Shown here: positions 32,924-42,443 of the stretch, one piece after another
How positions within the stretch are numbered: the stretch's first letter is position 1
How the letters are laid out: each line of letters starts with the position of its first letter
NCBI GenBank assembly: GCA_947629755.1
Contig: CANREY010000004.1
Location: forward strand, 1 to 50,620
DNA: 50,620 bases
Direction of reading: 5' to 3'
Source of the DNA: an uncultured Oscillospiraceae bacterium
Lineage (GTDB): Bacteria; Bacillota; Clostridia; Oscillospirales; Oscillospiraceae
Made by a program: the position numbers and the translations under genes
Notes under the pieces: model-generated
Database searches by the model: none
Seen by the model: only the letters and a program-made list of their open reading frames with translations
What the model was told of the DNA's origin: nothing

Positions 32924-35137
32924 TCACTCCCAGCCCTTGGCGTGGACGTAAGCCTGGATAGTGGACACGTTGGCCTTTTCGGTGTCGTTGAACATGCGCG
33001 CCACGGCCTCGGAGTCGTCCGTCACCGGGGTGTACCACTGCTGATTTGTGAAGTAGTCCCTGTATATGGCCTTTTTGAAGATATAGCCGTGGCGGGCGAA
33101 TATCTCGTTCTTGACAAAGCCTATCTCCTCCTGAGTCATGGCGTCAAGGTCCGTGTTCGTCAAAAGCTTTGTGTCCGAGGGGAAGATGATCGTGTTGTCC
33201 GTTGGGGTCTTCGGCGCTGAGGGCTCGGTCGCGGCGGGCCCGGTCCCGGTGGGGGCGGGCTCGGAGGGCCTCGTCCCGGTTGGCTTGGGCTCCGTGGGCT
33301 TTGTGGGGTTGCGGAGCTCGGATCTGTACTCCGTCAGAACCTTTATGTTCTTATTCTCCGTGTCGTTGAGGCGCTTTTCGACGGTGGAGGCGCTGCTCGT
33401 CTCAGGCACGTACCACTTCTGGGAGTTGAAGTACTGCTGGGTGGCGCTGGTACTGCCGCCGAATATATAGCCGTGGCGGGCGTATATCTCGTTTATTATC
33501 ATCTGGACCTCCGCCTCGGTCTTTCCGCTGAGCTCGTCTCGCGTTATGACCTGCTTATCCGAGGGGTAGAGGACGTCGTTGTTGACGGCCTCAGGCCTTG
33601 TGGCGGGTGTGCTGGGCGAGGACGGCGAGGTCGTGGGCGGGTTCGTGGAGGTGGAGGGCTCCGTCTGGCCTGAGGGCTCCGTGGAGCCGGTGGTATCGTT
33701 GGGCTCGGTGGTATCGCTGGGCTCGGTTGAGCCGGTGGTGTCACTGGGATCGGTGGTGTCGTCGGGCTTTGAGGTATCGGAGGGCGACGTGATGTCCGAT
33801 GGGTCGGTGACGATCGGCGGGAAATCCGAGGGGTCCGGCTCCTCCTCGGCCCTGGGCCACCAGATTGCGGCCACGGCGGCGACTATCAAAAGGGCCGTCA
33901 CCGCGCCGACGATGTAGCCGGCCTTTGATTTTTTCGCTTTCGGCTGAGTGGGCGCGGGGGTGGTCTGATAGCTTGAAGGCTGCGCCGCGCCGCCGGCCTT
34001 TTGTGAGGTCTTGCCCGCCGTGGACTTGCCTGACGGCTGGGCGGGCTTTGCCGTCTGCTTTGCGGTGGTTGCCGGCTTTGCCGTGGAAGTGTCGGTCTTG
34101 GCCGTAGAGGTTGCGGCTTTGGCGGTAGACGTGGCGGCTTTTGCCGTAGAAGTTGCGGCCTTGGCCGTGGACGTGGCCTTGGACGCAGCGGCCTTGGCGG
34201 CCACGGCTGTGGCGGCGGCGCCGGTCATGGCGGCTCCGCCGTTGCGCTTCACCGCGTCAAATGCCGCGGCGGCGGCCATGGCCCTTCTGGGAGATTTCTT
34301 CCCAATGCTCAGCTTCTCAAGGTCGGCCCTCATCTGCTGGGCCGTCTGGTAGCGCTTGGCCGGGTCCGCAGACATCGCCCGCCTTATGACGGCCTCAAGG
34401 GCCGGGTCCATGTTCTTTATGAGACCGGGGTCCCGGTTTTCCGGCATATGGCAGCCGTTGGCGGTGTAGCACATGAGCGCGCCCAGAGAGTAGATGTCCG
34501 ACTGGGCGGAGTAGCTTCTCTCCTCCCCCACCTCAGGGGCCTCAAAGGACTCGTCTCCCCGCTCAAATATGCCGCTCCCGGCCTTCTCAAGGCACCTTCT
34601 CACGGCGAAATCCGACAGCACGAAGCTCCCCGCGTCGGTGACAAGGACGTTCTCCGGCGTAATCTCGCCGTGTATGAGCCCGTAGCGGCCCAACGCCTCA
34701 AGGGCGGAGGAGAGCTCAATGCCCAGTCTGGCCGCGTCCTCCGGCGTGGCCTCGGCCTTTTCAAAATACGTGGCCATGGGGGTATAGATGCCCGTGCGCA
34801 TATACCCGGTCCAGCCGGGGCCGGCCTCGTCCTCGGTGACGAGCTCCTCCACGGGGGCGAGGTGCCGCGACTCCACCGTCTTATACATGGTGAGCTCCCA
34901 TGTAAGGTCGTTTTTGAATTTTCCGAAATAGGTCGTCAGAAGGTCCCGGCCAATGCCAAGCTTCACGGCGTTGTCGATGGCCTCCTTCTGGGGCGGGACC
35001 CTCATGACCTTGAGGGCCGAGAAGGCCCCGTTCTCCTCCGACTGCCTTATGAGATACTCGGTGCCGAAGGTCCCGGACCCCAGCACGCCCTCCACCTGCC
35101 AACCGGGCAGTACGCGGCTTATATCCAATTCGCTCAT
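32924..35137 (-). CDS. Membrane Ser/Thr kinase-like protein (degenerate active site) with two YARHG domains
   Basis: 737 residues. Kinase fold at about 12-270 with Gly loop LGSGTFG (19-25) and the ATP-anchoring ALKVM Lys43. The catalytic loop reads HGEITPEN where HRDxKxxN is expected, so the base Asp is Glu158 and the catalytic-loop Lys is Thr160; the DFG motif is DFA (176-178). Weak activity or a pseudokinase is therefore likely. An Ala/Thr/Lys-rich repeat region (about 300-380) and a membrane helix near 400-420 precede a Thr/Ser/Pro/Asp-rich extracellular stalk and two YARHG domains, each with INEIYARHGYIF or KNEIFARHGYIF. It probably senses the envelope. SD AAGGAGG. It lies 52 bp downstream of polC. 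Confidence 0.9.
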   Translation of the reverse strand: MSELDISRVLPGWQVEGVLGSGTFGTEYLIRQSEENGAFSALKVMRVPPQKEAIDNAVKLGIGRDLLTTYFGKFKNDLTWELTMYKTVESRHLAPVEELVTEDEAGPGWTGYMRTGIYTPMATYFEKAEATPEDAARLGIELSSALEALGRYGLIHGEITPENVLVTDAGSFVLSDFAVRRCLEKAGSGIFERGDESFEAPEVGEERSYSAQSDIYSLGALMCYTANGCHMPENRDPGLIKNMDPALEAVIRRAMSADPAKRYQTAQQMRADLEKLSIGKKSPRRAMAAAAAFDAVKRNGGAAMTGAAATAVAAKAAASKATSTAKAATSTAKAATSTAKAATSTAKTDTSTAKPATTAKQTAKPAQPSGKSTAGKTSQKAGGAAQPSSYQTTPAPTQPKAKKSKAGYIVGAVTALLIVAAVAAIWWPRAEEEPDPSDFPPIVTDPSDITSPSDTSKPDDTTDPSDTTGSTEPSDTTEPNDTTGSTEPSGQTEPSTSTNPPTTSPSSPSTPATRPEAVNNDVLYPSDKQVITRDELSGKTEAEVQMIINEIYARHGYIFGGSTSATQQYFNSQKWYVPETSSASTVEKRLNDTENKNIKVLTEYRSELRNPTKPTEPKPTGTRPSEPAPTGTGPAATEPSAPKTPTDNTIIFPSDTKLLTNTDLDAMTQEEIGFVKNEIFARHGYIFKKAIYRDYFTNQQWYTPVTDDSEAVARMFNDTEKANVSTIQAYVHAKGWE
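34081..34188. repeat. In-frame tandem repeat in the kinase gene
   Basis: A 21-bp period encoding the heptad A-A-T-S-T-A-K about five times, degenerate at third positions. It forms the cytosolic linker between kinase core and membrane helix and could vary in length by slippage. Confidence 0.7.
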
Positions 35138-35189
35138 ATGTAAACCTCCTTATTTCTGTGTAAATGAGGACTTTGTTCTTATGAGATCA

Positions 35190-38100
35190 TCAGAAGAACG
35201 AGATCTGGCTGGTCTCCGGCATGGCTCCGAGAGCTCCGAGGGCCCGGAGCTGTTCGATGTGGGATTTGGAGACCTTGGTACAGCTCATGCCCAGCTCCTC
35301 CACGGAGACGAACTCCTTGTCCCCTCGGTGCTCGGCGAGGTCCAGGGCCGCCGCCTCCCCAAGGCCGGATATGGCCACGAAGGGCGGGCGGAGCTTTCCG
35401 TCCTCCACCTTGAATTTTACAGCGTCGGACTTATAAAGGTCAATAGGCAAAAAGCTGAAACCTCTGAGATAAAATTCCCAGCAGGCCTCCAGCGTGGTCA
35501 TAAGGTCGTCGTCCTTGTCGGTGGAGTCCGGGTTTTCCTTTATGCTCCTTATGGCCGCCGCGGCCTTATCCTTGCCCTGACACATCATGACGGCGTCAAA
35601 GCCGCCCTTCTGACTGCGGCGGTAAAAGTATGCCGCGTAAAATTCCAACGGCCTGTGGACCTTGAACCAGGCGATGCGGAAGGCCATCATAACGTAGGCC
35701 ACAGCGTGGGCCTTGGGGAAAAGGTAGGCTATCTTGGCAAGGGAATCTATGTACCAGTCGGGCACGCCGTGCTCCTTCATTGTGTCCACCCAGCCCTCCT
35801 GAAAGCCGCCCTTTTTGACACGGCCCTTTCTCACGGCCTCCATTATCTTAAAGCTCAGCTTCGGGTCCATGCCCCGTGAGATGAGGTAGAGCATTATGTC
35901 GTCGCGGCACCCAACGGTCTCCCGGACCGAGGCGGTGCCGGAGGTTATGAGGTCCTTGGCGTTTCCAAGCCACACGTCCGTTCCGTGGGAGAAGCCGGAC
36001 AGGCGCACGAGGGTGTCAAAGTCCTCCGGCTGTGTGTCCACCAGCATCTGGCGTGTAAAGCCGGTGCCGAACTCCGGTATGCCGATGGAGCCGGTCTTTC
36101 CGACGATGGGGTCGTCGTCCGTAAGGCCAAGGGGCGCGGCGGACTTGAAGATGCCCATGGTCTCCGGGTCGTCTAAGCGTATCTCACGGGCGTTGAGGCC
36201 GGTCATGTCCTCCAGCATTCTTATCATGGTGGGGTCATCGTGGCCAAGCTCATCGAGCTTTAAGAGGTTGTCCTCCATGCAGTGGTACTCAAAGTGGGTG
36301 GTCACTATGTCCGTGTCCGGGTCGTCCGCCGGGTGCTGGGCGGGACAGAAGTCCGAGATCTCCATATCCTGCGGAATGACCACAAGTCCGCCGGGGTGCT
36401 GGCCCGTGGTGCGCTTTACGCCCACGCAGCCGAGGGCAAGGCGTGTCTCCTCCGCCTTTGACACGGTCTTTCCCGTGGTCTCAAGGTATCTTTTTACGTA
36501 GCCGTAGGCGGTCTTCTCCGCCACGGTGCCGATGGTCCCGGCACGGAAAACGTGGTCCGGCCCGAAAAGCTCGGTGGTGTACCTGTGGGCGTTGGCCTGA
36601 TACTCCCCGGAGAAGTTAAGGTCGATATCCGGCACCTTGTCGCCCCCGAAGCCAAGGAAGGTCTCAAAGGGTATGTCAAAGCCGTCCTTTTTATATTCCG
36701 TCCCGCAGACGGGGCAGTTTTTATCTGGCATGTCCGCTCCGCAGCCGTAGCCCTTGTCGGTGACGAACTCCGTGTGCTTGCACTTGGGACACCGGTAGTG
36801 GGGCGGAAGGGAGTTGACCTCCGTTATCCCCGACATGAAGGCCACGATGGAGGAGCCCACGGAGCCACGGGAGCCCACGAGATAGCCGTGCTCCAGCGAG
36901 TTTTGCACCAGCTTCTGGGCCGACATGTATATGACGTCGTAGTGGCGGGAGAGTATGTCGTGAAGCTCCTGCTCCACGCGGCTCGTGACTATCTCCGGCG
37001 GGTTCTCCCCGTAGAGCTCGCGCATACGGCCGTAGACAAGGTCCTTTAGCTGCTGTTCGGAATTTTCTATCTTCGGCGGGAACAGCTTACCGGCGGGAGG
37101 CAGGGGCCTGACAATATCGCACATTTCGGCTATCCTTTGGGGATTTGTTATGACCACCTCTTTGGCCCGCTCAGGCCCTAAGTAGTCAAACTCCCGGAGC
37201 ATCTCGTCGGTGGTCCTGAAATATATGGGCAGGGGCTTGTCCCCGTCCTCAAAGTCCTTGGCCACTAAGAGCACATGCCTGAATATCTCGTCCTCCGGGT
37301 CCAGAAAATGCACGTCCCCCGTGGCCACGGTGGGCTTGTGAAGCTCATCTGCCAGAGCTAAAACCCGGCGGTTTAAGTCCCTCAGCTCCTCCTCGTCCCT
37401 TGCTTTCGGCCGCTCGCCTCTCAGCATGAACATGTTGTTGCATATGGGCTGTATCTCAAGGTAGTCGTAAAACTCCGCAACGCGCCTCTGCTCCGCCCTG
37501 CAACGCCTGTCAACTATGGACTGGAAGACCTCCCCAGCCTCGCAGGCCGAGCCGATTATGAGCCCCTCCCGGTGCTTTTCAATGAGGGATTTTGGCATTA
37601 TGGGGTTCTTTTTGAGGTACTCAAGGTGGCTGGCGGTGACTATCTTATATAGATTTTTTATCCCCGCCTGACTTTTGGCCAGGACTATGATGTGCTGTGG
37701 CCGGAGCCTTCTGTGCTGGGCGGCCTGACGCCTTCCGGGCTGGGTGGCATCGTTGACCCCGCTTATCTTCTCCACGCCCTCCTCCATGAGGGATTTGGCG
37801 AAGCTTGCCCAGATGAGCCCGCAGGTCAGCGCGTCGTCGGAGGCCCGATGGTGGTTAAAATCCGGGAGCCCCAGTCTACCCGCCACCAAATCCAGCTTGT
37901 GGCTTTTCATGTCAGGGAGCCTCGACTGGGCGGCGATGAGCGTGTCGATAAAGGTGGGGTCAAAATCATAGCCATTGCGTATGCACGCCTCGTCTATAAA
38001 GCCCACGTCAAAGCCGGCGTTGTGGGCCACCAGCGGCCGGGAGCCGGCAAACTCAAGAAATTTTTTGACCGCCTCGGCCTCCTTGGGCGCTCCCGATACC

Positions 38101-39185
38101 ATCTCGTCCGTTATGCCCGTGAGGTTCGTCACCTCCGGCGGTATGGGCTTTTCCGGGTCAACGAAGGTCTGGAACCTGTCCACCTCCTGAAAATCGTGGA
38201 AAAGCACGGCGCCGATCTCCGTTATCCTCTCGTACATGGAGCTTAAGCCCGTGGTCTCCAGATCGAAGGCCACGAAATCCCCGGTGAGGGGCCCGTCGGC
38301 GCTCCCAAGCACGGTGACACGGTCGTCGATGTCGTTTACATAATATCCTTCCACGCCGTAGATGACCTTTATCTTGTCTCCGGCGGCCTTCATAGCGTCG
38401 GGGAAGGACTGGCACACGCCGTGGTCGGTGATGGCTATGGCCGGGTGGCCCCATTTGATGGCACGCTTTATCACCGCCGCGGTGTCCGTGAGGGCGTCCA
38501 TGGCGCTCATCTTTGTGTGCAGGTGTAGCTCCACCCGCTTCTCCTCCGCCGTGTCCTCACGAACGGGTCTGGGCTCCGCCGCGGCGATGGCGCGGGGGTC
38601 AAGCACTATGTCGTTATCGAATTTGTTGAAGGTTATATTCCCCTGACAGGTGAGGTTCATGCCCACGGATACGGTCTGGGCGGCCTTCTTCTGGGCATCG
38701 TCCGTCATGTATTTCGACACGCGCACGCTGCCCGTGCCGTCGGTCATGTCGAAGGAGAGTATGAACGCCCCGTTTCTCGCCTCGTGTGAGGCAACGGAGA
38801 ACACCTCGCCGGTGACGGAGACGCGGCCTGAGTCCAGCGTCAGGGTGTTCATGGGCGTATTTTCGGCTCGCACGGTCCTGCCGAGTATGGCGGGGCCGCT
38901 GTTTGCCCTTGTCTCGGCGGCTCTCCTCCTCTCCCGGTCCTCCGGGAAGGTGGGGTTTACGGTGACGCGGGAAAGGCCGAAGCTCCCCTCTATGTACCGC
39001 TCCATCATGCCGATATATACGGGGGCCACCGGGGATAAAAAGCTTATGTCCGCCGTCATTGTCCGGCCCCCCGTGTCCACCGTGGCCCCGGTGACCTGAG
39101 CCCCCCGGAGGGCGCTCTCAGGCGCGCCGGAATTGAGAAGGTCCGGGAACATGTCGAGGACCGGTATGCTCTTTGTCTCAGCCAT
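35190..39185 (-). CDS. polC: DNA polymerase III alpha subunit, PolC type
   Basis: 1331 residues. Domain order: short N-terminal region, OB fold (about 115-215), PHP domain first half with LHLHTKMSAMDALTDT (about 220-300), inserted DnaQ-like 3'-5' exonuclease (about 308-480: VAFDLETTGLSS, HNAGFDVGFIDEA, HHRASDDALTCG), second PHP half, palm/fingers with zinc site CPKCKHTE...CPVCGTEY and PDIDLNFSGEYQ, and C-terminal HhH region. It replicates the chromosome in low-GC-type Gram-positives. About 100 residues shorter than Bacillus PolC, mainly at the N-terminus. Its ATG overlaps the ispG stop by 8 nt. It ends the pyrH-polC operon, possibly reading on into the kinase gene. Confidence 0.97.
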   Translation of the reverse strand: MAETKSIPVLDMFPDLLNSGAPESALRGAQVTGATVDTGGRTMTADISFLSPVAPVYIGMMERYIEGSFGLSRVTVNPTFPEDRERRRAAETRANSGPAILGRTVRAENTPMNTLTLDSGRVSVTGEVFSVASHEARNGAFILSFDMTDGTGSVRVSKYMTDDAQKKAAQTVSVGMNLTCQGNITFNKFDNDIVLDPRAIAAAEPRPVREDTAEEKRVELHLHTKMSAMDALTDTAAVIKRAIKWGHPAIAITDHGVCQSFPDAMKAAGDKIKVIYGVEGYYVNDIDDRVTVLGSADGPLTGDFVAFDLETTGLSSMYERITEIGAVLFHDFQEVDRFQTFVDPEKPIPPEVTNLTGITDEMVSGAPKEAEAVKKFLEFAGSRPLVAHNAGFDVGFIDEACIRNGYDFDPTFIDTLIAAQSRLPDMKSHKLDLVAGRLGLPDFNHHRASDDALTCGLIWASFAKSLMEEGVEKISGVNDATQPGRRQAAQHRRLRPQHIIVLAKSQAGIKNLYKIVTASHLEYLKKNPIMPKSLIEKHREGLIIGSACEAGEVFQSIVDRRCRAEQRRVAEFYDYLEIQPICNNMFMLRGERPKARDEEELRDLNRRVLALADELHKPTVATGDVHFLDPEDEIFRHVLLVAKDFEDGDKPLPIYFRTTDEMLREFDYLGPERAKEVVITNPQRIAEMCDIVRPLPPAGKLFPPKIENSEQQLKDLVYGRMRELYGENPPEIVTSRVEQELHDILSRHYDVIYMSAQKLVQNSLEHGYLVGSRGSVGSSIVAFMSGITEVNSLPPHYRCPKCKHTEFVTDKGYGCGADMPDKNCPVCGTEYKKDGFDIPFETFLGFGGDKVPDIDLNFSGEYQANAHRYTTELFGPDHVFRAGTIGTVAEKTAYGYVKRYLETTGKTVSKAEETRLALGCVGVKRTTGQHPGGLVVIPQDMEISDFCPAQHPADDPDTDIVTTHFEYHCMEDNLLKLDELGHDDPTMIRMLEDMTGLNAREIRLDDPETMGIFKSAAPLGLTDDDPIVGKTGSIGIPEFGTGFTRQMLVDTQPEDFDTLVRLSGFSHGTDVWLGNAKDLITSGTASVRETVGCRDDIMLYLISRGMDPKLSFKIMEAVRKGRVKKGGFQEGWVDTMKEHGVPDWYIDSLAKIAYLFPKAHAVAYVMMAFRIAWFKVHRPLEFYAAYFYRRSQKGGFDAVMMCQGKDKAAAAIRSIKENPDSTDKDDDLMTTLEACWEFYLRGFSFLPIDLYKSDAVKFKVEDGKLRPPFVAISGLGEAAALDLAEHRGDKEFVSVEELGMSCTKVSKSHIEQLRALGALGAMPETSQISFF

Positions 39186-40224
39186 TATCCGACTCCCCGA
39201 TCAAATCAAGTAATCCGTCCGCCAGCTTCTCAAAGGGGAGCTTTTTGACTATCTGCCCCTTTTTGAACAAAAGGCCCTCGCCGTCTCCTCCGGCCACGCC
39301 GAAGTCGGCCTCACGGGCCTCGCCGGGGCCGTTGACGGCGCAGCCCATGACGGCGACGGTCATGTCCCTCTTTACGTTTTTGAGCCTCAGCTCCACCTCG
39401 TGGGCAAGGCCCACAAGGTCGATGTTCGTCCTGCCGCAGGTTGGGCACGAGACTATCCTGACGCCCCCGGAGCGAAGACCGGCGGCCTTCAAAATGGCGA
39501 TGCCCGCCTCCACCTCCCGCTCAGGGTCGGCGGTGAGGGAGACGCGTATGGTGTCGCCGATGCCCTCGGAGATAAGCGTGCCAATGCCGACGGCGGAGTT
39601 TATGGCGCCCACAAATTCCGTACCCGCCTCGGTGACGCCAAGGTGCAGGGGGTAGTCGCAGGCTTTTGATATGAGCCTGTACGCCTCCACCGTGCGCTGT
39701 ACTGTGGAGGATTTTACGGAGATACAAATATCCCCAAAGCCCACGTCCTCAAGCATACGCGTGTGGTTCAGGGCGCTCTCCACCATGGCCTCAGCCGTGG
39801 GGCCGCCGTATTTTGCCAGAAGCTCCCGCTCCACGGAACCGGAGTTCACGCCCACCCTTATGGGCACGTGCCGGGCCTCGCAGGCCCTGGCCACCGCCCG
39901 GACACGGTCGAGGCCGCCGATGTTGCCGGGGTTTATGCGCACCTTGTCCACACCCCCGTCAAGGGCGGTGAGGGCAAGCTTGTAGTCAAAATGTATATCG
40001 GCAACTATGGGTATATGTATCCGCGCCTTTATTTTCCCCACGGCCTTTGCGGCGTCCATATCCGGGACCGCCACGCGGATAATATCGCACCCGGCTTTCT
40101 CAAGCCTCAATATCTGGGCCACGGTGGCCTCCACGTCGGAGGTCTTGGTGTTGCACATGGACTGCACCGACACCGCCGCCCCGCCGCCTATTTTCACGTT
40201 TCCGACGTTGATTTCTTTAGTCAT
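39178..40224 (-). CDS. ispG: (E)-4-hydroxy-3-methylbut-2-enyl-diphosphate synthase
   Basis: 348 residues, bacterial short form. N-terminal TIM-barrel (VQSMCNTKTSDVEATVAQI, PIVADIHFDYKLAL, VRINPGNIG, SVKSS) and the C-terminal [4Fe-4S] domain with SCPTCGRTNID and MGCAVNGPGEAREAD; the three cluster Cys are intact. It converts MEcPP to HMBPP in the MEP isoprenoid pathway, using electrons from ferredoxin or flavodoxin. It lies between rseP (23 bp) and polC (8-nt overlap), a typical Firmicute order. Confidence 0.97.
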   Translation of the reverse strand: MTKEINVGNVKIGGGAAVSVQSMCNTKTSDVEATVAQILRLEKAGCDIIRVAVPDMDAAKAVGKIKARIHIPIVADIHFDYKLALTALDGGVDKVRINPGNIGGLDRVRAVARACEARHVPIRVGVNSGSVERELLAKYGGPTAEAMVESALNHTRMLEDVGFGDICISVKSSTVQRTVEAYRLISKACDYPLHLGVTEAGTEFVGAINSAVGIGTLISEGIGDTIRVSLTADPEREVEAGIAILKAAGLRSGGVRIVSCPTCGRTNIDLVGLAHEVELRLKNVKRDMTVAVMGCAVNGPGEAREADFGVAGGDGEGLLFKKGQIVKKLPFEKLADGLLDLIGESDNG

Positions 40225-40247
40225 ATCAATTCACACCCTTCGGGGAG

Positions 40248-41291
40248 CTATACCAGTTTCATTATATCGCTGACCATAATGACGGCCATGAGGCCCAGCA
40301 GGGCCACCATGCCGGCGGCGTGGACGTAGCCCTCATACTTGGGGTCCAGCTTTTTGTGGAAGATCCCCTCGATGATGAGGTTTATTACGAGGAAGAATAT
40401 CCTGCCCCCGTCAAGGGCGGGAATGGGCAGAAGGTTCATGACGGCAAGGTTCACCGCGATGAAGGCCACAAGGTACATGACCTGCTCAATGGCGGCGCGT
40501 CTTGACTGCTGTTCCTCCACCTCGTGGCCCATGTTGTTTATCTCCCCCACAATGCCCACAACGCCTGCCATGTCACGAAGTCCCGCCGCGCCGGTCACAA
40601 GGTCAGAGAGGCCCATCCAAACCATGCGCACGAAGTTATAGGTGGTGTACCCCGTGTACTTTATCTTCTGCCATGCGTCAGCCTCGACGACCCCGAAGTT
40701 TAAGCCGTAGCGCACGCCGTCGGCGTACTTTTCCGGCTTCAGGCCGTAGTCGCGGAGCGTCACCTTCTCGCCTTCCCTTATGACCACCATGTCCACCGTA
40801 CTCCCGGCCCTCTGCATATAGGTGGAGAAGTCCGAGGAGTAAAAGACCCGGTGGCCGTCGATGGAGTATATCCTGTCCCCGACCTCGATGCCGTTCTCGG
40901 CGTACTTGAAGCCCTCCGCCGTGCCAACGACCTCGTTTGTGGTAAAGGCGGCGGCTGAGGAGTATATGACCGCGACGATGATAAAGCCTAAAATAAAATT
41001 CATCGCCGCCCCGGCCACAAGTATGAGCGCCTTTTTCCACGCGCTCTGGCGGGCGAAGGCCCGCTCGTCCCCCGTGTCCTCGTCCTCGCCCTCCATGGCG
41101 CAAAATCCGCCGATGGGCAGGAGGCGTAGGGAATAGAGTGTCTCGCCCCCCTGCTTTTTTAAAAGCGTGGGGCCCATGCCTATGGAGAACTCGTTGACCT
41201 TCACCCCGCACGCCTTGGCCACGATGAAGTGGCCGAACTCGTGTATGGCGATGAGAAGGCCGAAGGCTATGATAGCGATGATAATGTACAT
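40248..41291 (-). CDS. rseP: Site-2 intramembrane metalloprotease RseP
   Basis: 347 residues. Zn motif HEFGH (17-21) in the first membrane helix, a PDZ domain (about 120-195: VVGTAEGFKYAENGIEVGDRIYSIDGHRV, key residues NGIEVGD), and the second active-site motif LLPIPALDGGRIFF near 290. Four membrane helices. It cleaves membrane-bound anti-sigma factors or signal-peptide remnants inside the cytoplasmic membrane. In Bacillus the orthologue RasP releases sigma-W. Sits between dxr (4-bp gap) and ispG. Confidence 0.96.
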   Translation of the reverse strand: MYIIIAIIAFGLLIAIHEFGHFIVAKACGVKVNEFSIGMGPTLLKKQGGETLYSLRLLPIGGFCAMEGEDEDTGDERAFARQSAWKKALILVAGAAMNFILGFIIVAVIYSSAAAFTTNEVVGTAEGFKYAENGIEVGDRIYSIDGHRVFYSSDFSTYMQRAGSTVDMVVIREGEKVTLRDYGLKPEKYADGVRYGLNFGVVEADAWQKIKYTGYTTYNFVRMVWMGLSDLVTGAAGLRDMAGVVGIVGEINNMGHEVEEQQSRRAAIEQVMYLVAFIAVNLAVMNLLPIPALDGGRIFFLVINLIIEGIFHKKLDPKYEGYVHAAGMVALLGLMAVIMVSDIMKLV

Positions 41292-41295
41292 TTTG

Positions 41296-42432
41296 TCACA
41301 CCTTTATTGATTTTCGCGTGAGCTCGTCGGCCGCCAGAATATCCTCAAGGGACCGGGCGGGCAGTTTTCCAAAATCCTCCACGGCCCTGAGGATCAGCTC
41401 CGGTATTTCGGTAAAGCCGATTTTTCTGTTGAGGAAGGCCCTGACGGCCACCTCGTTGGCGGCGTTCATCACCGCCGGGGCGGCGTCTGTCCTCTTGGCC
41501 ACCGACAGGGCTATTTTTAGACAGCCGAATTTGTCCGTGTCGGGCTTTTCGAAGGTAAGCGTACCAACCTCGGCAAGGTCAAGTGTCTTGACCAGCGACG
41601 GGCGACGCTCAGGGTACGTAAGCGCCAGCTGTATGGGAAGGCGCATGTCCGGCACGCCCATTTGCGCTATGACGGAGTTATCGCAAAACTCCACCGCCGA
41701 GTGGACTATGCTCTGGGGGTGGACCAGCACCGTTATCCTCTCCGGCTCCACGGAAAATAGGTGCATGGCCTCGATGACCTCAAGGCCCTTGTTCATCATG
41801 GAGGCCGAGTCGATGGTCACCTTGGCCCCCATGTCCCAGTTGGGGTGGCGAAGGGCCATCTCAGGGGTCACGGAGGTGAGCTCCTCCTTTGAAAGGGTCC
41901 TGAAGGGCCCGCCGGAGGCCGTCAGGAGTATACGCTTGACCTCGCTCTTCCTCCCGCCCATGAGGCACTGGAAGATGGCGGAGTGCTCCGAGTCCACCGG
42001 GATAAGCTCACAGCCCCGCTCCTCTATGGCGCGGGTAACTATGTTCCCGGCGCAGACAAGCGTCTCCTTGTTGGCGAGGGCTATCCTCCTGCCCCCGGTC
42101 TCTATGGCCGCCAACGTGGGCCTGAGGCCCGCGATGCCAACGAGGGAGGACTCCACTATTTCCGCGTCCATGCGGGCGCACTCACATACGCCCTCCTCGC
42201 CGGACAATACCCGCACGGGGGTATCCGCAAGGCGGGTTTTGAGCTCCGAGGCCGCTCCCTCGTCCGCCATAGCGACACAAACGGGCGAAAATTTTCTCGC
42301 CTGACACTCCATCAAATCCACGTTCCTATTTGCCGTCAGGGCCGTTATCCTAAAGTCCAGCGCCTCCGCCGCCTCCAGCGTCTGTGTGCCGATGGAGCCG
42401 GTGGAGCCCAGCACTGTCAATGTCTTTGCCAT
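41296..42432 (-). CDS. dxr: 1-deoxy-D-xylulose 5-phosphate reductoisomerase
   Basis: 378 residues from ATG at 42432, chosen for the GAGGGG SD 8 nt upstream; the in-frame TTG at 42447 overlaps that SD. NADPH-binding VLGSTGSIGTQTLE, ALANKETLVCAG, metal/substrate site VDSEHSAIFQCL, ASGGPFRTLS flap, and MNKGLEVIEAMHLF. It performs the first committed step of the MEP pathway (DXP to MEP). Fourth-last gene of the operon; ispG, two genes on, acts later in the same pathway. Confidence 0.97.
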   Translation of the reverse strand: MAKTLTVLGSTGSIGTQTLEAAEALDFRITALTANRNVDLMECQARKFSPVCVAMADEGAASELKTRLADTPVRVLSGEEGVCECARMDAEIVESSLVGIAGLRPTLAAIETGGRRIALANKETLVCAGNIVTRAIEERGCELIPVDSEHSAIFQCLMGGRKSEVKRILLTASGGPFRTLSKEELTSVTPEMALRHPNWDMGAKVTIDSASMMNKGLEVIEAMHLFSVEPERITVLVHPQSIVHSAVEFCDNSVIAQMGVPDMRLPIQLALTYPERRPSLVKTLDLAEVGTLTFEKPDTDKFGCLKIALSVAKRTDAAPAVMNAANEVAVRAFLNRKIGFTEIPELILRAVEDFGKLPARSLEDILAADELTRKSIKV

Positions 42433-42443
42433 AGCCGATCCCC

